Assembly: GCA_002364005.1 (NCBI GenBank)
Contig: DEXG01000010.1
Span: 20,561 to 45,450, forward strand
Source of the DNA: Phycisphaerales bacterium UBA3190
Lineage (GTDB): Bacteria > Planctomycetota > Phycisphaerae > Phycisphaerales > UBA1924
Length of the DNA: 24,890 bases
Reading direction: 5' to 3'
The first letter of the stretch is position 1; each line of letters starts with the position of its first letter. The position numbers and the translations under genes are program-made. Of the stretch, positions 13,807 to 20,546 are shown piece by piece. Under the pieces are notes generated by a model. That model had not been told where the DNA came from and ran no database searches. It worked only from the letters and a program-made list of their open reading frames with translations.

Positions 13807-14748
13807 ATGCTATTGACACTCACAGATCTCACACTCGCTCAGGCACTGCCCGAGGGCGGCTCGGTTCCTCTGGGGGTCGCGCTACTCGCGGGGCTCCTGC
13901 TCTGGATCATGGGTGCCCGGGTCATCAAGCCCGTATTCTTCCTGCTGGGCCTGGCGATCGGCGGCTTTGTCGGTGCCACGCTGCTCCCGCTGACAGGCGT
14001 ACCAACCTTCGAGCCCGGCGGGGTGACGATCACACCCGGCGTGACCGGGCTCATCTGCGGGGGCGTCATCGGCTCGCTCTGCGCCCTAGCCATGTTCCGA
14101 TTGGTGATCGCGTTCACCTCGGCGTTGGCCTTTGCGGCTGCGGGCGTGGTCGGCGCGCTGATTTTCCTGCACTTCAATCCCACCATCGGCGAGGGCGACC
14201 TGAGCGATACGGAAGCCGCGCTGGTGGAGTCTGGCGAGGAGATCGCAGGGCTCACGACCTCGCTCAATGAGGAAATCTCACGCGAGGCCGCCGAACGGAG
14301 TCTCGATGCCCTGGACAAGGATGGGAAGATCCTGGACGAGGACGCCAAGCAGCAGCTCAAAGACGCGGCGGCTCGATCGAAAGAGTTCCTTGAGGGCCTG
14401 TACGCCACGGTCTCAGCCGAGATCGAGCAGCGACCGGCCCGGGACAAGCTCATCGCGTTCTCGGCGGGGTTCGCGGGGCTCGCGTTCGGACTGCTCATCG
14501 GTGTGGTCATGCCCAAACGCACGACGGCGCTGGTTACCAGTCTCTTTGGCTCAGCGGTCTGCATGGCCTCGGTGAGCGCCCTGCTGACGGCTCGCAGCGG
14601 TGAACAGCCCGAGTTTCTCGACCAATCGGCTTTGGTCTGGGCGATCGTGTGGGGTGTGCTGACGATGATCGGGCTGATGGTGCAGCTCGGTTTTATCACC
14701 AAACGCACAAACAATGCACGAACAGACTCGGGGGATGACGACGATTAA
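13807..14748 (+). CDS. Polytopic membrane protein with an acidic helical insertion
   Basis: The 313-residue protein has no function I can assign. Hydrophobic segments lie at about 22-36, 42-62, 78-97, 99-122, 213-234, 238-262 and 275-297, so six or seven helices are likely. The N-terminal half (GARVIKPVFFLLGLAIGGFVG) resembles the glycine-rich repeats of TMEM198/DUF4203-type proteins, a weak resemblance by eye only. Residues about 125-210 form a soluble, charged, probably helical stretch (AERSLDALDKDGKILDEDAK) that divides the membrane part into two halves. The C terminus ends in DSGDDDD. ATG 13807 has no Shine-Dalgarno site; an AACAAT hexamer lies 6 nt upstream. It is divergent from pheA. 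The 169-nt gap downstream contains the promoter of the next gene. Confidence 0.75.
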   Translation: MLLTLTDLTLAQALPEGGSVPLGVALLAGLLLWIMGARVIKPVFFLLGLAIGGFVGATLLPLTGVPTFEPGGVTITPGVTGLICGGVIGSLCALAMFRLVIAFTSALAFAAAGVVGALIFLHFNPTIGEGDLSDTEAALVESGEEIAGLTTSLNEEISREAAERSLDALDKDGKILDEDAKQQLKDAAARSKEFLEGLYATVSAEIEQRPARDKLIAFSAGFAGLAFGLLIGVVMPKRTTALVTSLFGSAVCMASVSALLTARSGEQPEFLDQSALVWAIVWGVLTMIGLMVQLGFITKRTNNARTDSGDDDD

Positions 14749-14781
14749 TGCGCGACCTGACCGCCCCGATCGGGGGGCGAC

Positions 14782-14810
14782 TTGACGAAAGCCCTTGTGG
14801 GAGCGACAAT
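14782..14810 (+). promoter_or_regulatory. Promoter for the 14918 gene
   Basis: TTGACG (14782-14787) and GACAAT (14805-14810) are exactly 17 nt apart, giving good -35 and acceptable -10 matches. Transcription from about 14817 would leave a leader of about 100 nt with small GC hairpins (for example GGGAC/GTCCC around 14870-14885) before the Shine-Dalgarno site. Confidence 0.5.
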
Positions 14811-14917
14811 TGAAACCCTGCGGGGTAGATCCCCCACCATCGCATCAGTCGATGAAGCAATCTGAAGGGACAGGGGACGGTCCCGAAGAGGCAGGCAAGC
14901 AACGGAGGCATTGCATC

Positions 14918-15217
14918 ATGATCGACAGCGCCAAGCAACGCATGATCACCGAGACCATTCGACGCCGCGACGATGCCGTCGCCCTCTTACGGTCCTTGCT
15001 CGACGCCAAATCAATCTCCGAGAAGAACCTCGCCCAGTTGCAGCAGCCCGATCTGGTCAAGCAGGTGACCGGGCGCAGCAGCATGGACAACGCGATCGCC
15101 TCGACCCGACGCCTGATCGACTCCTTCAACCGGGTGCTCGACGACCTGCGCCGGAACCTGAGCGATGAGGACATTGCCCTGATCGGTCCGATTGAGTCCT
15201 CGCTGCGTGTCTCATAA
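14918..15217 (+). CDS. Small helical hypothetical protein (99 aa)
   Basis: I do not recognise a family. The product is 99 residues, soluble and largely helical by composition (TETIRRRDDAVALLRSLLD, then STRRLIDSFNRVLDDLRRNL), with no cysteines and no signal peptide. ATG 14918 is supported by GGAGG nine nt upstream; an in-frame GTG at 14795 lies inside the predicted promoter region and is unlikely. The gene has its own recognisable promoter and a strong terminator, so it is a single-gene transcription unit and probably real despite its size. The helix pattern could suit a small coiled-coil dimer, which is inference only. It sits between the polytopic membrane protein and dut, and no functional link to either is visible. 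Confidence 0.72.
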   Translation: MIDSAKQRMITETIRRRDDAVALLRSLLDAKSISEKNLAQLQQPDLVKQVTGRSSMDNAIASTRRLIDSFNRVLDDLRRNLSDEDIALIGPIESSLRVS

Positions 15218-15249
15218 CCTTTGCTGAACACCACAATCGATGTACCTTG

Positions 15250-15280
15250 CACCCGCAACTCTTGCGGGTGTTTTGTTTCT
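15250..15280 (+). terminator. Intrinsic terminator after the 99-aa protein gene
   Basis: A 9-bp perfect stem (CACCCGCAA 15250-15258, TTGCGGGTG 15262-15270) with loop CTC is followed by TTTTGTTTCT. It starts 33 nt after the stop codon. The dut start lies only 16 nt beyond the T run. Confidence 0.9.
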
Positions 15281-15290
15281 CGCATACGAT
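15262..15290 (+). promoter_or_regulatory. dut: Candidate dut promoter overlapping the terminator
   Basis: TACGAT (15285-15290) lies 5 nt before ATG 15296. TTGCGG (15262-15267), 17 nt upstream, is a weak -35 and coincides with the right arm of the terminator stem. If used, the dut message would be leaderless. Confidence 0.4.
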
Positions 15291-15295
15291 CGGGT

Positions 15296-15835
15296 ATGAC
15301 CAGCTCAAGCACGCCGTACAACCCGCTCGCCTCGGACCTGGTCTCAGAGATCAAGCTGCCCGGGGGTGGGCGTGTGAACGCGGCGGTGGTTCGGGTCAAG
15401 CGTCTGGACGAGCGGGCGATCCTGCCTCAGTACAAATCATCGCAGGCGGCGGGGCTTGATCTGGCGGCTTGCCTGCCCCGGCACGAGTGCGGCGAAGAGG
15501 TCACCATCGGGTCGCTGGAGATCGTGAAGATCCCGCTGGGCTACGCGTGTGCCATCCCGGTGGGCTACGAGGGCCAGGTGCGGCCGCGCTCGGGGCTTTC
15601 GACCAAGCACGGGATCAGCATCCCCAATGCGCCGGGCACGATCGACAGTGACTACCGGGGCGAGATGTTCATCGCGTTGATCAACCTGAGCCGCGAGCCC
15701 TACACCGTCCGCCACGGCGATCGCATCGCCCAGCTGGTGATCGCGCCGGTGGCCCATGCCGCGGTACGCGAGGTCGAGCACCTCGAGGACACCGAGCGGG
15801 GCAGCAACGGCTTCGGTTCAACCGGGCTGCGTTGA
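15296..15835 (+). CDS. dut: Deoxyuridine 5'-triphosphate nucleotidohydrolase (dUTPase)
   Basis: Trimeric dUTPase that hydrolyses dUTP to dUMP and pyrophosphate, keeping uracil out of DNA and feeding thymidylate synthesis. All five family motifs are present: AAGLDLAA (51-58), RPRSGLS (96-102), GTIDSDYRGEMF (114-125), RHGDRIAQL (139-147) and the C-terminal RGSNGFGSTG (168-177) that closes over the nucleotide. The 179-residue product is longer than typical bacterial dUTPases of about 150 because about 29 residues precede the first strand VVRVKRLDERA. ATG 15296 is chosen because a TACGAT hexamer lies 5 nt upstream; GTG 15374 would give the canonical length and cannot be excluded. There is no Shine-Dalgarno site at either. 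It converges on the zinc-ribbon gene at 15858, 22 nt apart, with no visible terminator between. Confidence 0.95.
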   Translation: MTSSSTPYNPLASDLVSEIKLPGGGRVNAAVVRVKRLDERAILPQYKSSQAAGLDLAACLPRHECGEEVTIGSLEIVKIPLGYACAIPVGYEGQVRPRSGLSTKHGISIPNAPGTIDSDYRGEMFIALINLSREPYTVRHGDRIAQLVIAPVAHAAVREVEHLEDTERGSNGFGSTGLR

Positions 15836-15857
15836 GGCGCACACCCGATATTGGGGA

Positions 15858-17234
15858 TTACTCTTCGACCTCGATCGTGTGCTCGAGATCAATCACCCGC
15901 GACCAAACGGGCTGAGTGACGAAGCTGTGATCCCCCTCTTCGCCCCATGCGAAGCCCGACTGCGACATCTGGATGAATCCGGGGAAGAGGGCGATAACGA
16001 GTCGAACCCGGACCTTCACCTTCCCAGGCGAATCTGGGGCGAAACGAAAGAGCGGGCTCTCCCGCCCCTCTGGATCAGTTGTGACGGTTCCGTCTCTGAG
16101 GGCGTACCAGCTGCGACCATGATCCGAACGCATGTGCGGGGTCGGGTCCTGATCGATCAGGTAGCCACCAAAGTAGTAGTACGGGTAGAGGTCGCTCGTT
16201 TGCATGCGCACATCGGGGGCACGGAGCATGAGCGAGACCCGCTCGCCGGCTTTCACCGCATCGGGTGCATCGATGTACGGCTCACCCAGCACGCCCATGA
16301 GCCGATCGATCTGATCGGGGCTCAGCTGGTTGCTGAAGACCCGTGACGAGAGCCAGGCCCCCTGTTCGTGCGACCAGAAGCCGACGGTGTTGTCGTTGAC
16401 GATCGCATCGATCAGACTGGATTCGAGCCGGTCCTGATCTTCGGGCGTAAGCGTCCGGGCAGTCAGGGCTTTGAATGAATCGATGTCGTTGGGCGCGAGC
16501 TTGAGCAGGACCGATCGGGGGAGCGGAGCGTACGCCCAGGTTGGCTTGACAAACTGCACATAGAAAGCCAAGACACCAGCTACGAACAGCCCGATCCCGA
16601 GCAGCAGAAATCGCTTGTCGCGGAGCTTCGGCCGATCGGTGGCAAATGAGAGATTGAGCAGGGCCCTGCCGCACTCCGGGCATGATGTGGGGAGGGTCAG
16701 CCCAACGAGCGGGTAGTTGCATCGCTCGCAGCAGATCTGGCCGGGCTGGCGAAACCCATGGCCTGCAACCATCATGTAGATACCGGCGCAGATCGCATAC
16801 ATCGCGAAGTAGATCAGGGTCCCGGCGACACCTGCACCAACTGAGACGAACTGCATGACGAGCACCATGGTGGCCAGGTAGTACGCCTGTCCTTTGATCA
16901 TGAGCCCGATCGGGATGCCCCAGGCATCGTTCGTCGCCCAAGCGCGTTGTTGATGGCGCATCTCCCGGCGAATCCCCCAGATGTTCAAGCGCCACGATGC
17001 GAAAACCGCACCGACAAGAAAGAGCACGAACCCCACGACCCGTACCCAAAGCGGCGGGTTCAGGATCATGAATGCGATGTAGATCGCCAGCGCTGTGTAG
17101 AACATCGCCGGTGCGGCGCGGAGATAGGCCCGGGAGAGCCGCAGCTTGTACTCGTCATAGCGCAGCGGGATCTCGGGGATCGGCTCGCTGGGGTCCAGGT
17201 GGCTGTAATGCTTGCTCGCGGGGAATGGGTTCAT
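15858..17234 (-). CDS. Zinc-ribbon polytopic membrane protein with large C-terminal domain
   Basis: Hypothetical protein of 458 residues. Four hydrophobic segments lie in the first 160 residues (about 40-60, 63-82, 117-133, 136-157). Then comes a four-cysteine ribbon (C169-x2-C172-NYPLVGL...C185PEC188G, with an extra C168), one more helix at about 208-228, and a soluble domain of about 230 residues. With five helices the ribbon and the C-terminal domain should be on opposite sides of the membrane, the latter probably periplasmic. The C-terminal domain contains YPYYYFGGYLIDQDPTP and a beta-rich end; I recognise no enzyme family. The ribbon matches those at 1794-2824. Start ATG 17234 is 16 nt after a terminator and 8 nt after TATGAT, so the message is likely leaderless or nearly so. 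Confidence 0.8.
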   Translation of the reverse strand: MNPFPASKHYSHLDPSEPIPEIPLRYDEYKLRLSRAYLRAAPAMFYTALAIYIAFMILNPPLWVRVVGFVLFLVGAVFASWRLNIWGIRREMRHQQRAWATNDAWGIPIGLMIKGQAYYLATMVLVMQFVSVGAGVAGTLIYFAMYAICAGIYMMVAGHGFRQPGQICCERCNYPLVGLTLPTSCPECGRALLNLSFATDRPKLRDKRFLLLGIGLFVAGVLAFYVQFVKPTWAYAPLPRSVLLKLAPNDIDSFKALTARTLTPEDQDRLESSLIDAIVNDNTVGFWSHEQGAWLSSRVFSNQLSPDQIDRLMGVLGEPYIDAPDAVKAGERVSLMLRAPDVRMQTSDLYPYYYFGGYLIDQDPTPHMRSDHGRSWYALRDGTVTTDPEGRESPLFRFAPDSPGKVKVRVRLVIALFPGFIQMSQSGFAWGEEGDHSFVTQPVWSRVIDLEHTIEVEE

Positions 17235-17242
17235 CCGTTCGC

Positions 17243-17248
17243 ATCATA
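17243..17248 (-). promoter_or_regulatory. -10-like hexamer TATGAT before the 17234 gene
   Basis: TATGAT on the minus strand ends 8 nt before ATG 17234, just downstream of the S1 gene's terminator T run. No clear -35 is visible. A transcript from here would have a leader of only one or two bases. Confidence 0.4.
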
Positions 17249-17250
17249 AG

Positions 17251-17280
17251 AAAAAACGCACCGAAGCGTTCGGTGCGTTT
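17251..17280 (-). terminator. Intrinsic terminator of the S1 gene
   Basis: An 11-bp perfect stem (AACGCACCGAA 17255-17265, TTCGGTGCGTT 17269-17279) with a 3-nt loop. Leftward it runs into six T (complement of 17251-17256), 27 nt after the S1 stop. It could also act rightward, where TTTT follows. Confidence 0.9.
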
Positions 17281-17306
17281 TGAAAGTTCATTGAACTGGA
17301 AAGCGA

Positions 17307-18722
17307 TCAGAGCTTGAGGTCGCCCAGGCCCATGCCCATGCCGCCGGCGCTGCCGAGGCCGCCGCTGCCCTTCTTGGGCTGCTTCTTGGCCTGCTCTCGC
17401 AGACGGCGAAGCTCGGGGGTCTCCTTGAGGATTTCCTCGGCACTGCGTTCGTCGCGACCGCCACGCCCGCCGCCCCGTCCGCGACCGCCGCCGCCCTGTT
17501 GCTGCGGGCGGTCCTTGAGCTGCTTGATCGAGAGCGAGATCTTGCGATCGCTCGGGTCGACCTTGAGCACCTTGACCTGCACGACCTCGTTCTCCTTGAG
17601 CACCTCGTGGACATCGTTCACGCGGCGCCAGTCGAGTTCGGAGATGTGGACGAGTCCCTCGACACCGGGTGCGACTTCAACGAAGGCACCGAAGTCGAGG
17701 ATCTTGGTGACCTTGCCGGTCATCTCGGCACCCTCGACGACCTCTTCAGCGGCTGCGCGGAACGGGTCGGCCTGGAGCTGCTTGAGACCCAGACCGATGC
17801 GGTTGCCCTCCCAGTCGAGCTTGAGGATCTGCACGCTGACCTTCTGGCCCTCGCTCACATGGCGGGCGATGTTCTTGGCACCGTGGTTGATGCGCTCGTG
17901 GGCAAGGTCGTTGATATGGATGAGGCCATCGACGCCTCCGAGATCGACGAAGGCACCGAAGTCCATGATCTTGCGCACGGTGCCGGTGACCGTGTCGCCT
18001 TCCTTGAGGGTCTCCTTGAGTCCCTCGGCGGCCTTGGCGCGTTCTTTCTGCAGCACATCGCGTCGTGAGAGCACGATGTTGCCCTGACCACGCTTGTCGA
18101 CCTTCTGGATGACGCAGGTCATCTTCTCGCCGACGAAGACGGAAAGGTCGGGGATGCGATCGATATCGACCTGCGAAGCGGGCATGAAGGCGCGGTGGTT
18201 GGCGATCTCCAGTTCCAGCCCGCCCTTGTTGACGCCGGTGACGCGGGCCTCGATAACCTGGCCCGGCTCGAGCATCTCCCAGTCGGCCTTCTGCACCGCA
18301 CCCGGGAGGGCACAGATGTAGAGCGACTCGGCGGGGTCGAAGCGTTGAACCGCGACCTCAAGCTGATCGCCGACCTTCGGCGGCTCTTCCTTGAACTGGG
18401 TGACATCGACGACGCCCAGTTCCTTGGGGCCGAACTCCACGAACACATCGGTCGCACCGACCGAAACAACCATGCCCGTGCGGTGCTCGCGGCCGCCACG
18501 CACGACGCGGGGGCCCTTGATGGGCTTGCCCCCGGTGCTGGCAGACGCATCGGCTGCACCCGCATCAGCGAGGTCAGACATCGCCGCCTCAATCTCCGCG
18601 TTGGTCTGCGCGTCGAGTTCGGAGGCCCCGCTCACCTTGGGCGTTTCCTCCGGCGATGGTGCGGGGGGAGTCACACTGGTGGGCTGTGGGGTGCTGGCGG
18701 TGGTGTCTTGCTGCTCGCTCAT
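17307..18722 (-). CDS. rpsA: S1 RNA-binding protein with four S1 domains (ribosomal protein S1-like)
   Basis: The 471-residue protein has four S1 (OB-fold) RNA-binding domains at about 80-142, 153-222, 241-316 and 330-402. The last two are canonical (KIMDFGAFVDLGGVDGLIHI and KILDFGAFVEVAPGVEGLVH); the first is divergent. The domains are preceded by a 70-residue Pro/Thr/Ala-rich acidic leader and followed by a Gly/Arg-rich stretch (about 410-424), a charged helix and a Gly/Met-rich end. Ribosomal protein S1 of E. coli has six domains and binds mRNA leaders for initiation; four-domain forms occur in other phyla, so this is probably the S1 homologue, although a distinct RNA-binding role is possible. 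ATG 18722 is used, with AGGA 12 nt upstream. A promoter lies 62 nt upstream and a strong terminator follows, so it is a single-gene unit. Confidence 0.85.
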   Translation of the reverse strand: MSEQQDTTASTPQPTSVTPPAPSPEETPKVSGASELDAQTNAEIEAAMSDLADAGAADASASTGGKPIKGPRVVRGGREHRTGMVVSVGATDVFVEFGPKELGVVDVTQFKEEPPKVGDQLEVAVQRFDPAESLYICALPGAVQKADWEMLEPGQVIEARVTGVNKGGLELEIANHRAFMPASQVDIDRIPDLSVFVGEKMTCVIQKVDKRGQGNIVLSRRDVLQKERAKAAEGLKETLKEGDTVTGTVRKIMDFGAFVDLGGVDGLIHINDLAHERINHGAKNIARHVSEGQKVSVQILKLDWEGNRIGLGLKQLQADPFRAAAEEVVEGAEMTGKVTKILDFGAFVEVAPGVEGLVHISELDWRRVNDVHEVLKENEVVQVKVLKVDPSDRKISLSIKQLKDRPQQQGGGGRGRGGGRGGRDERSAEEILKETPELRRLREQAKKQPKKGSGGLGSAGGMGMGLGDLKL

Positions 18723-18783
18723 GATCTGGCGAATCCTGTTGGGTGGTTGGGCGTGGTGCCCGTACGGGGGGTGAAACAGCCCG

Positions 18784-18812
18784 ATCCTAAGTGAGAACGG
18801 GCATCGGTACAA
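18784..18812 (-). promoter_or_regulatory. Promoter for the S1 gene
   Basis: On the minus strand TTGTAC (18812-18807) and TAGGAT (18789-18784) are 17 nt apart, about 62 nt before ATG 18722. The remaining gap to the oxidoreductase stop, 18813-18946, holds no gene or terminator I can support. Confidence 0.5.
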
Positions 18813-18946
18813 GGGTCTATCTCAAGTTGAATACATGCATGACATAAGCCCGGCACCGGATGGCGTCGTTTGTCGGCTCGTGGGGGTGGATGGATGATGC
18901 ATGATCCGGCTCGTCGTCGGGCGTCGAGGGCTGGTTTCGAGGTCGA

Positions 18947-20032
18947 TCAGCTCAGGGCTGTCGCGTGCTCGGCACCGACCGATTTCTTGATCGCTTCGAC
19001 GATCCGCTCGGCGGTCCGCACATTGACGAACCCCGCTTCGGCGTCGATCGCGGGCTGGGTCCCGTCTCGGACCGCGTCGAGGAAGGCCTCGATCTCCTTG
19101 ACGATCGGCTCGCCGTCGTCGATGGTCAGCGGCTCGATGTTCACCAGCTCGGTCCAGTCCATGTCGGTCAGGTCCGCACCCTCGCGGAGCTGATCGCGGA
19201 CCTCACGCATCTGGTGCTCGTTGGCCGTGCGCCGGATCATGGTCCCGGACTTGGCGGCATAATCGATCTTGATGTAGCCGTTCTCGCCCGTGATGCGGGT
19301 CACCCGCTCGGTCTTCATGGCCAGTCGCGAGGCGGTGATGTTGGCGACGCACTGCCCGCCGCCCTCCGCTTCGGTCAGGTTCCAGACCAGGCGTGCGTTA
19401 CACAGGTCCTCGAACTCCGAGACCACGGCCACGCCGCTGGCCTGGATGCCGTCGGGCTCGCGTCCGCCCATAAGCATGAGCACCACATCGAGGTCGTGGA
19501 TCATCATGTCCATGACCACGCCGATGTCGATCGAGCGGAAGGTCATCGGCGACACGCGGTGGACTTCGATGAAGCGGGGCGTGATCGCCTCGCCCGTGCC
19601 CTCGGTGGCGGTCTGCATCGCCCGCATGATCGGGTTGAACCGCTCGATGTGCCCCACCATCAGGCAGGTGTTGTGCTGCTCAGCGAGCTTCTTGATCTTC
19701 TCGGCCTCGTCGGCGCCCTGGGCCAGGGGCTTCTCGATCAGGCAGGCCACGCCCGCCTTGAGGAACGGCTCGGCGCTCTTGAGGTGGAAGGTTGTGGGCA
19801 CCGCGATCGAGACGGCGTCGACGCCCGCGTCGATCAGCTCCTGCTCGGTCGCGAACGCCTTGCAGCCGAACTTGTCGGCGTACTCGCGGGCACGCTCGAT
19901 ATCGGCATCCACAACACCCACCAGCTCCACGCCGGGCATCTCTGCGTAGACGCGTGCGTGGTGGCGGCCCATGCGACCAACACCGACCGCGCCACAGCGC
20001 AGCGGTCGTTGACTCGAAGACTCAGTACTCAT
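18947..20032 (-). CDS. Gfo/Idh/MocA-family NAD(P)-dependent oxidoreductase
   Basis: The 361-residue cytosolic dehydrogenase has an N-terminal Rossmann fold with AVGVGRMGRHHARVYAEMPG, followed by ELVGVVDADIERA, and the family EKP motif in CLIEKPLAQGADEA near residue 100. The segment LMVGHIERFNP and the following alpha/beta domain with MDMMIHDLDVVLML are typical of Gfo/Idh/MocA sugar dehydrogenases; the IHDLD histidine is a likely catalytic residue. Members oxidise sugars, inositols or UDP-sugars. The GHIERFNP motif recalls the UDP-GlcNAc 3-dehydrogenase branch (GnnA-like), but no aminotransferase or lpxA partner is in the window, so the substrate is open. ATG 20032 follows the thioredoxin stop by 45 nt on the same strand, which suggests co-transcription. 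Confidence 0.9.
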   Translation of the reverse strand: MSTESSSQRPLRCGAVGVGRMGRHHARVYAEMPGVELVGVVDADIERAREYADKFGCKAFATEQELIDAGVDAVSIAVPTTFHLKSAEPFLKAGVACLIEKPLAQGADEAEKIKKLAEQHNTCLMVGHIERFNPIMRAMQTATEGTGEAITPRFIEVHRVSPMTFRSIDIGVVMDMMIHDLDVVLMLMGGREPDGIQASGVAVVSEFEDLCNARLVWNLTEAEGGGQCVANITASRLAMKTERVTRITGENGYIKIDYAAKSGTMIRRTANEHQMREVRDQLREGADLTDMDWTELVNIEPLTIDDGEPIVKEIEAFLDAVRDGTQPAIDAEAGFVNVRTAERIVEAIKKSVGAEHATALS

Positions 20033-20077
20033 GTTTGTTCTCGTTTGAGTGGATAGTGGATGTTGTTGGTGACTCGA

Positions 20078-20407
20078 TCAGGCAAGCTCGGTGAGCGCCG
20101 CTTCGATGTCTTCTTTCTTTGTCAGCCCCACGAACTTCTTGGCGACCTCGCCGTCCTTGAAGATGATGACTGTCGGGATGGCGCTGATGCCGTACTTGAC
20201 AGAGATCTCGCGATTGGCATCGGTATCGACTTTGCCGACCTTCAGCTTGTCTGCGTGCTCGTCTGCGACTTCGTCGATGGTCGGTGCCAGGATGCGGCAA
20301 GGCATGCACCATTCTGCCCAGAAGTCCACGAGCACCGGCTCACTCGCTCCGAGCACCTCGGCGTCGAAGTTGCTGTCGGTGAACTCCTTCACATTCGCAC
20401 TGGCCAT
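20078..20407 (-). CDS. trxA: Thioredoxin with WCMPC active site
   Basis: Thioredoxin-fold protein of 109 residues, the normal length for TrxA, which reduces protein disulphides in the cytosol using electrons from thioredoxin reductase. The N-terminal strand and helix (VKEFTDSNFDAEVL) lead to VDFWAEWCMPCRILAP with redox cysteines C34 and C37. The dipeptide between them is Met-Pro instead of the usual Gly-Pro, which should shift redox potential or partner choice. The cis-proline segment ISAIPTVIIFKDGEV is intact. There is no signal peptide. ATG 20407 is chosen because AAGGA lies 9 nt upstream; the frame extends 13 codons further but without a site. It follows folP by 139 nt and precedes the oxidoreductase by 45 nt. 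Confidence 0.94.
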   Translation of the reverse strand: MASANVKEFTDSNFDAEVLGASEPVLVDFWAEWCMPCRILAPTIDEVADEHADKLKVGKVDTDANREISVKYGISAIPTVIIFKDGEVAKKFVGLTKKEDIEAALTELA

Positions 20408-20546
20408 CGGTTCGGATCCTTTCGAATCGCTGCCCTGAGGGGGCAATCTCGCGGGTCAATCATCGAGGGGCGGTCGGCCCCAATACGCTCATATCAAGCA
20501 CTTCATCGTAGGGGGCGCACCCCGAGGGTCGGCGCGGAGCCCCAAT

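Noticed and set aside
18813..18946. Small gene or RNA between the S1 gene and the oxidoreductase
   Set aside because: No frame with a start site, no promoter facing it and no stable hairpin were seen.
18965..20056. 363-codon plus-strand frame opposite the oxidoreductase
   Set aside because: Shadow of a clear Gfo/Idh/MocA gene; composition is typical of antisense GC-rich frames.
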